DNA from: Endomicrobium sp. | Lineage (GTDB): Bacteria; Elusimicrobiota; Endomicrobiia; Endomicrobiales; Endomicrobiaceae | Direction: 5' to 3' | Assembly (NCBI GenBank): GCA_031264425.1 | Contig: JAISDY010000021.1 | Coordinates: forward strand, 1-7,362 | DNA length: 7,362 bases | Shown: one piece after another, positions 6,255 through 7,362 of the stretch | Layout: the number at the start of each line of letters is the position of its first letter | How positions within the stretch are numbered: the first letter of the stretch is position 1 | Notes under the pieces: generated by a model | Told to the model about the DNA's origin: nothing | Seen by the model: the letters and a program-made list of their open reading frames with translations, nothing else | Database searches by the model: none | Position numbers and translations under genes: made by a program

Positions 6255-6283
6255 ATTCTACCAAAACTCCAAAAAAATATCAA
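6255..6283 (-). promoter_or_regulatory. Sigma-70 promoter upstream of the HIT-rpsU genes
   Basis: On the minus strand TTGATA (6283-6278) and TAGAAT (6260-6255) are separated by exactly 17 bases, each matching the -35 and -10 consensus at five of six positions. The predicted transcription start near 6248 gives a leader of roughly 28 bases containing the HIT Shine-Dalgarno. It lies just after the ribF stop (6288-6290). It probably makes HIT and rpsU, and by read-through nif3-dnaG-rpoD, independent of truB-ribF transcription. Confidence 0.62.
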
Positions 6284-6287
6284 ATTT

Positions 6288-7172
6288 TCAGCCTGTTTTG
6301 CCAAATCTAAAAAATTTTGAAGATTTTGCTATATCTTTTGAAATCTGCGCCTTTAGAGCCTGCGCATTCTTAAATTTCTTTTCGTCTCTTATTTTTTTCA
6401 ATAATATCACTTTTGTCAAAGTTTTTTTCCATATGCCGTCAAAATTTAAAATATGAGTTTCAGGAACAATTTTGCCGCCTCTATTAAAAGTAAGTCGACT
6501 TCCTACGCTTGTAACAGACGGATATATTTTGTCTTTTTGCACTATTATACTTATATACACGCCTTTTGGAATAAGTTTATCACTATTTACTTTTAAATTT
6601 ACAGTAGGAAACCCTAACTTTTTACCAAAGCCTTTATCTTTAAACGGAATGCCGGAAAAAGAGTAGGGTCTGCCCAATAGTTTTGCGGCATTTTTTAAAT
6701 CGCCTTTTTCAAGCAATGTTCTTATATAAGATGAAGATATTTGTTTTGAAGAGTTTTTTAAATATTTAACTATACTTACTTTAACATTATTGTTTTTTGC
6801 TTTTTTCTTAAGCCAATTTGTATCGCCTTTTCTGTCTTTGCCAAAAGCAAAATCGGAACCGCATACTATTTCCGAAACATTTAGCTCGTCAAGTAAAAAT
6901 TTGTCAAAAAATTTATCCGCGGCATAAGTTAAAATTTCAGAAGGCACATTTATCAGAATAATTTCATCAACGCCCAAAGCCTTTATTTCTTCAAGTTTCT
7001 CATCGCAAGTTGTAAGCAGTCCTTTAACTTTCTTTACAGGTTTTTCAAGCGATATTACTATGCTTTTTAACTTATTATTTCCTGCTAATAACACAGTTTT
7101 ATCTATAAGGAACCTATGTCCTTTATGCACTCCGTCAAAGGTTCCGATGGTTACAACCGATTTTTTATTCAT
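6288..7172 (-). CDS. ribF: Bifunctional riboflavin kinase / FAD synthetase RibF
   Basis: RibF phosphorylates riboflavin to FMN and then adenylates FMN to FAD. The 294-aa protein is of normal length. The N-terminal adenylyltransferase domain has [12 protein letters not shown] (8-19, the HxGH nucleotide-binding motif), [15 protein letters not shown] (103-117) and ISSSYIR (145-151). The C-terminal kinase domain has [11 protein letters not shown] (183-193), KGVYIS (203-208) and the catalytic-glutamate region [10 protein letters not shown] (237-246). The usual G-x-RPTF reads GSRLTF (224-229), and the DLYG that normally follows HILNF is replaced by GIWKK. The protein ends with the expected [16 protein letters not shown] helix. 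The ATG lies inside the last codons of truB (8-base overlap), the common truB-ribF arrangement, implying coupled translation. Confidence 0.95.
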   Translation of the reverse strand: MNKKSVVTIGTFDGVHKGHRFLIDKTVLLAGNNKLKSIVISLEKPVKKVKGLLTTCDEKLEEIKALGVDEIILINVPSEILTYAADKFFDKFLLDELNVSEIVCGSDFAFGKDRKGDTNWLKKKAKNNNVKVSIVKYLKNSSKQISSSYIRTLLEKGDLKNAAKLLGRPYSFSGIPFKDKGFGKKLGFPTVNLKVNSDKLIPKGVYISIIVQKDKIYPSVTSVGSRLTFNRGGKIVPETHILNFDGIWKKTLTKVILLKKIRDEKKFKNAQALKAQISKDIAKSSKFFRFGKTG

Positions 7173-7362
7173 TTATGCACGCCGATAAAGATATTATATT
7201 TTCTATTATTTTATTTGCGTCATCGCAATCTTCATATTTCAAAGCGTTTTTTACGTCAAAAGCGTCTATCTGTTCCCTTCTTAAAGTTTTAACCGTTGCT
7301 CCGCATCCTAAAAAATTCCCCAAATCTTGAGCTAAAGTTCTTATGTATGTTCCACTGGAACA
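7165..7362 (-). CDS. truB: tRNA pseudouridine-55 synthase TruB, C-terminal part
   Basis: Only the last 65 codons are in the window; the 5' part lies beyond base 7362. TruB makes pseudouridine 55 in the T-loop of tRNAs. The visible sequence begins with [20 protein letters not shown] and continues with [16 protein letters not shown]. That is the conserved TruB block of C-S-x-G-T-Y-I-R-T-L-x-x-D-L-G followed by L-R-R, sitting after the catalytic domain's central part. The stop (TAA, 7165-7167) overlaps the start of ribF by 8 bases. The ~25 residues after the conserved block are unremarkable, so a large C-terminal PUA domain appears absent. Confidence 0.92.
   Translation of the reverse strand, partial: CSSGTYIRTLAQDLGNFLGCGATVKTLRREQIDAFDVKNALKYEDCDDANKIIENIISLSACINE

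Noticed and set aside
6221..6304. Longer HIT reading starting at 6304
   Set aside because: The 28 extra residues have no family resemblance, would overlap ribF and the promoter, and the 6220 start has a good ribosome site.

Overview
The window is an AT-rich bacterial segment in which every gene I can support belongs to core information processing, cofactor or nucleotide metabolism. No mobile element, CRISPR array, tRNA or rRNA is visible. A class III (oxygen-sensitive) ribonucleotide reductase locus indicates an anaerobe. The primary sigma factor carries region 1.1 and a long non-conserved region between 1.2 and 2.1, and the order rpsU, (nif3), dnaG, rpoD is the 'macromolecular synthesis operon' layout best known from Gram-negative bacteria. 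The AT-rich code and the protein style resemble host-associated anaerobes such as Elusimicrobiota (Endomicrobia). That placement is low-confidence pattern recognition, not demonstrated.

Left part, plus strand (1-1052): the 3' end of nrdD, a separate 59-codon ORF, then the activase gene nrdG. The nrdD reading frame stops at 280-282, just after its four-cysteine zinc site. The C-terminal glycyl radical loop (RVVGYLRP) is encoded by the small ORF at 300-479, in a different frame and with its own Shine-Dalgarno (SD) sequence. nrdG begins at the very next base after that ORF's stop. The class III reductase therefore looks split into a catalytic/zinc polypeptide and a detached glycyl radical polypeptide. 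This is the most unusual feature of the window. The alternative is a decaying locus, and the possibly shortened 3' end of nrdG gives that some weight.

Right part, minus strand, read from right to left (7362-1087): truB (3' end only), ribF, a HIT-family hydrolase, rpsU, a NIF3-like gene, dnaG and rpoD. truB and ribF overlap by 8 bases. A near-consensus sigma-70 promoter sits in the ribF-HIT gap and probably drives HIT and rpsU. A perfect 12-bp hairpin followed by a T-rich run lies between rpsU and nif3, where E. coli has its rpsU-dnaG attenuating terminator. nif3, dnaG and rpoD follow with single-base gaps, so they are probably co-translated. rpsU has an SD that is unusually long, which may relate to the role of bS21 near the 16S 3' end.

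The two groups converge at 1053-1086, where only a weak hairpin is visible. No gene-free stretch exceeds 100 bases.
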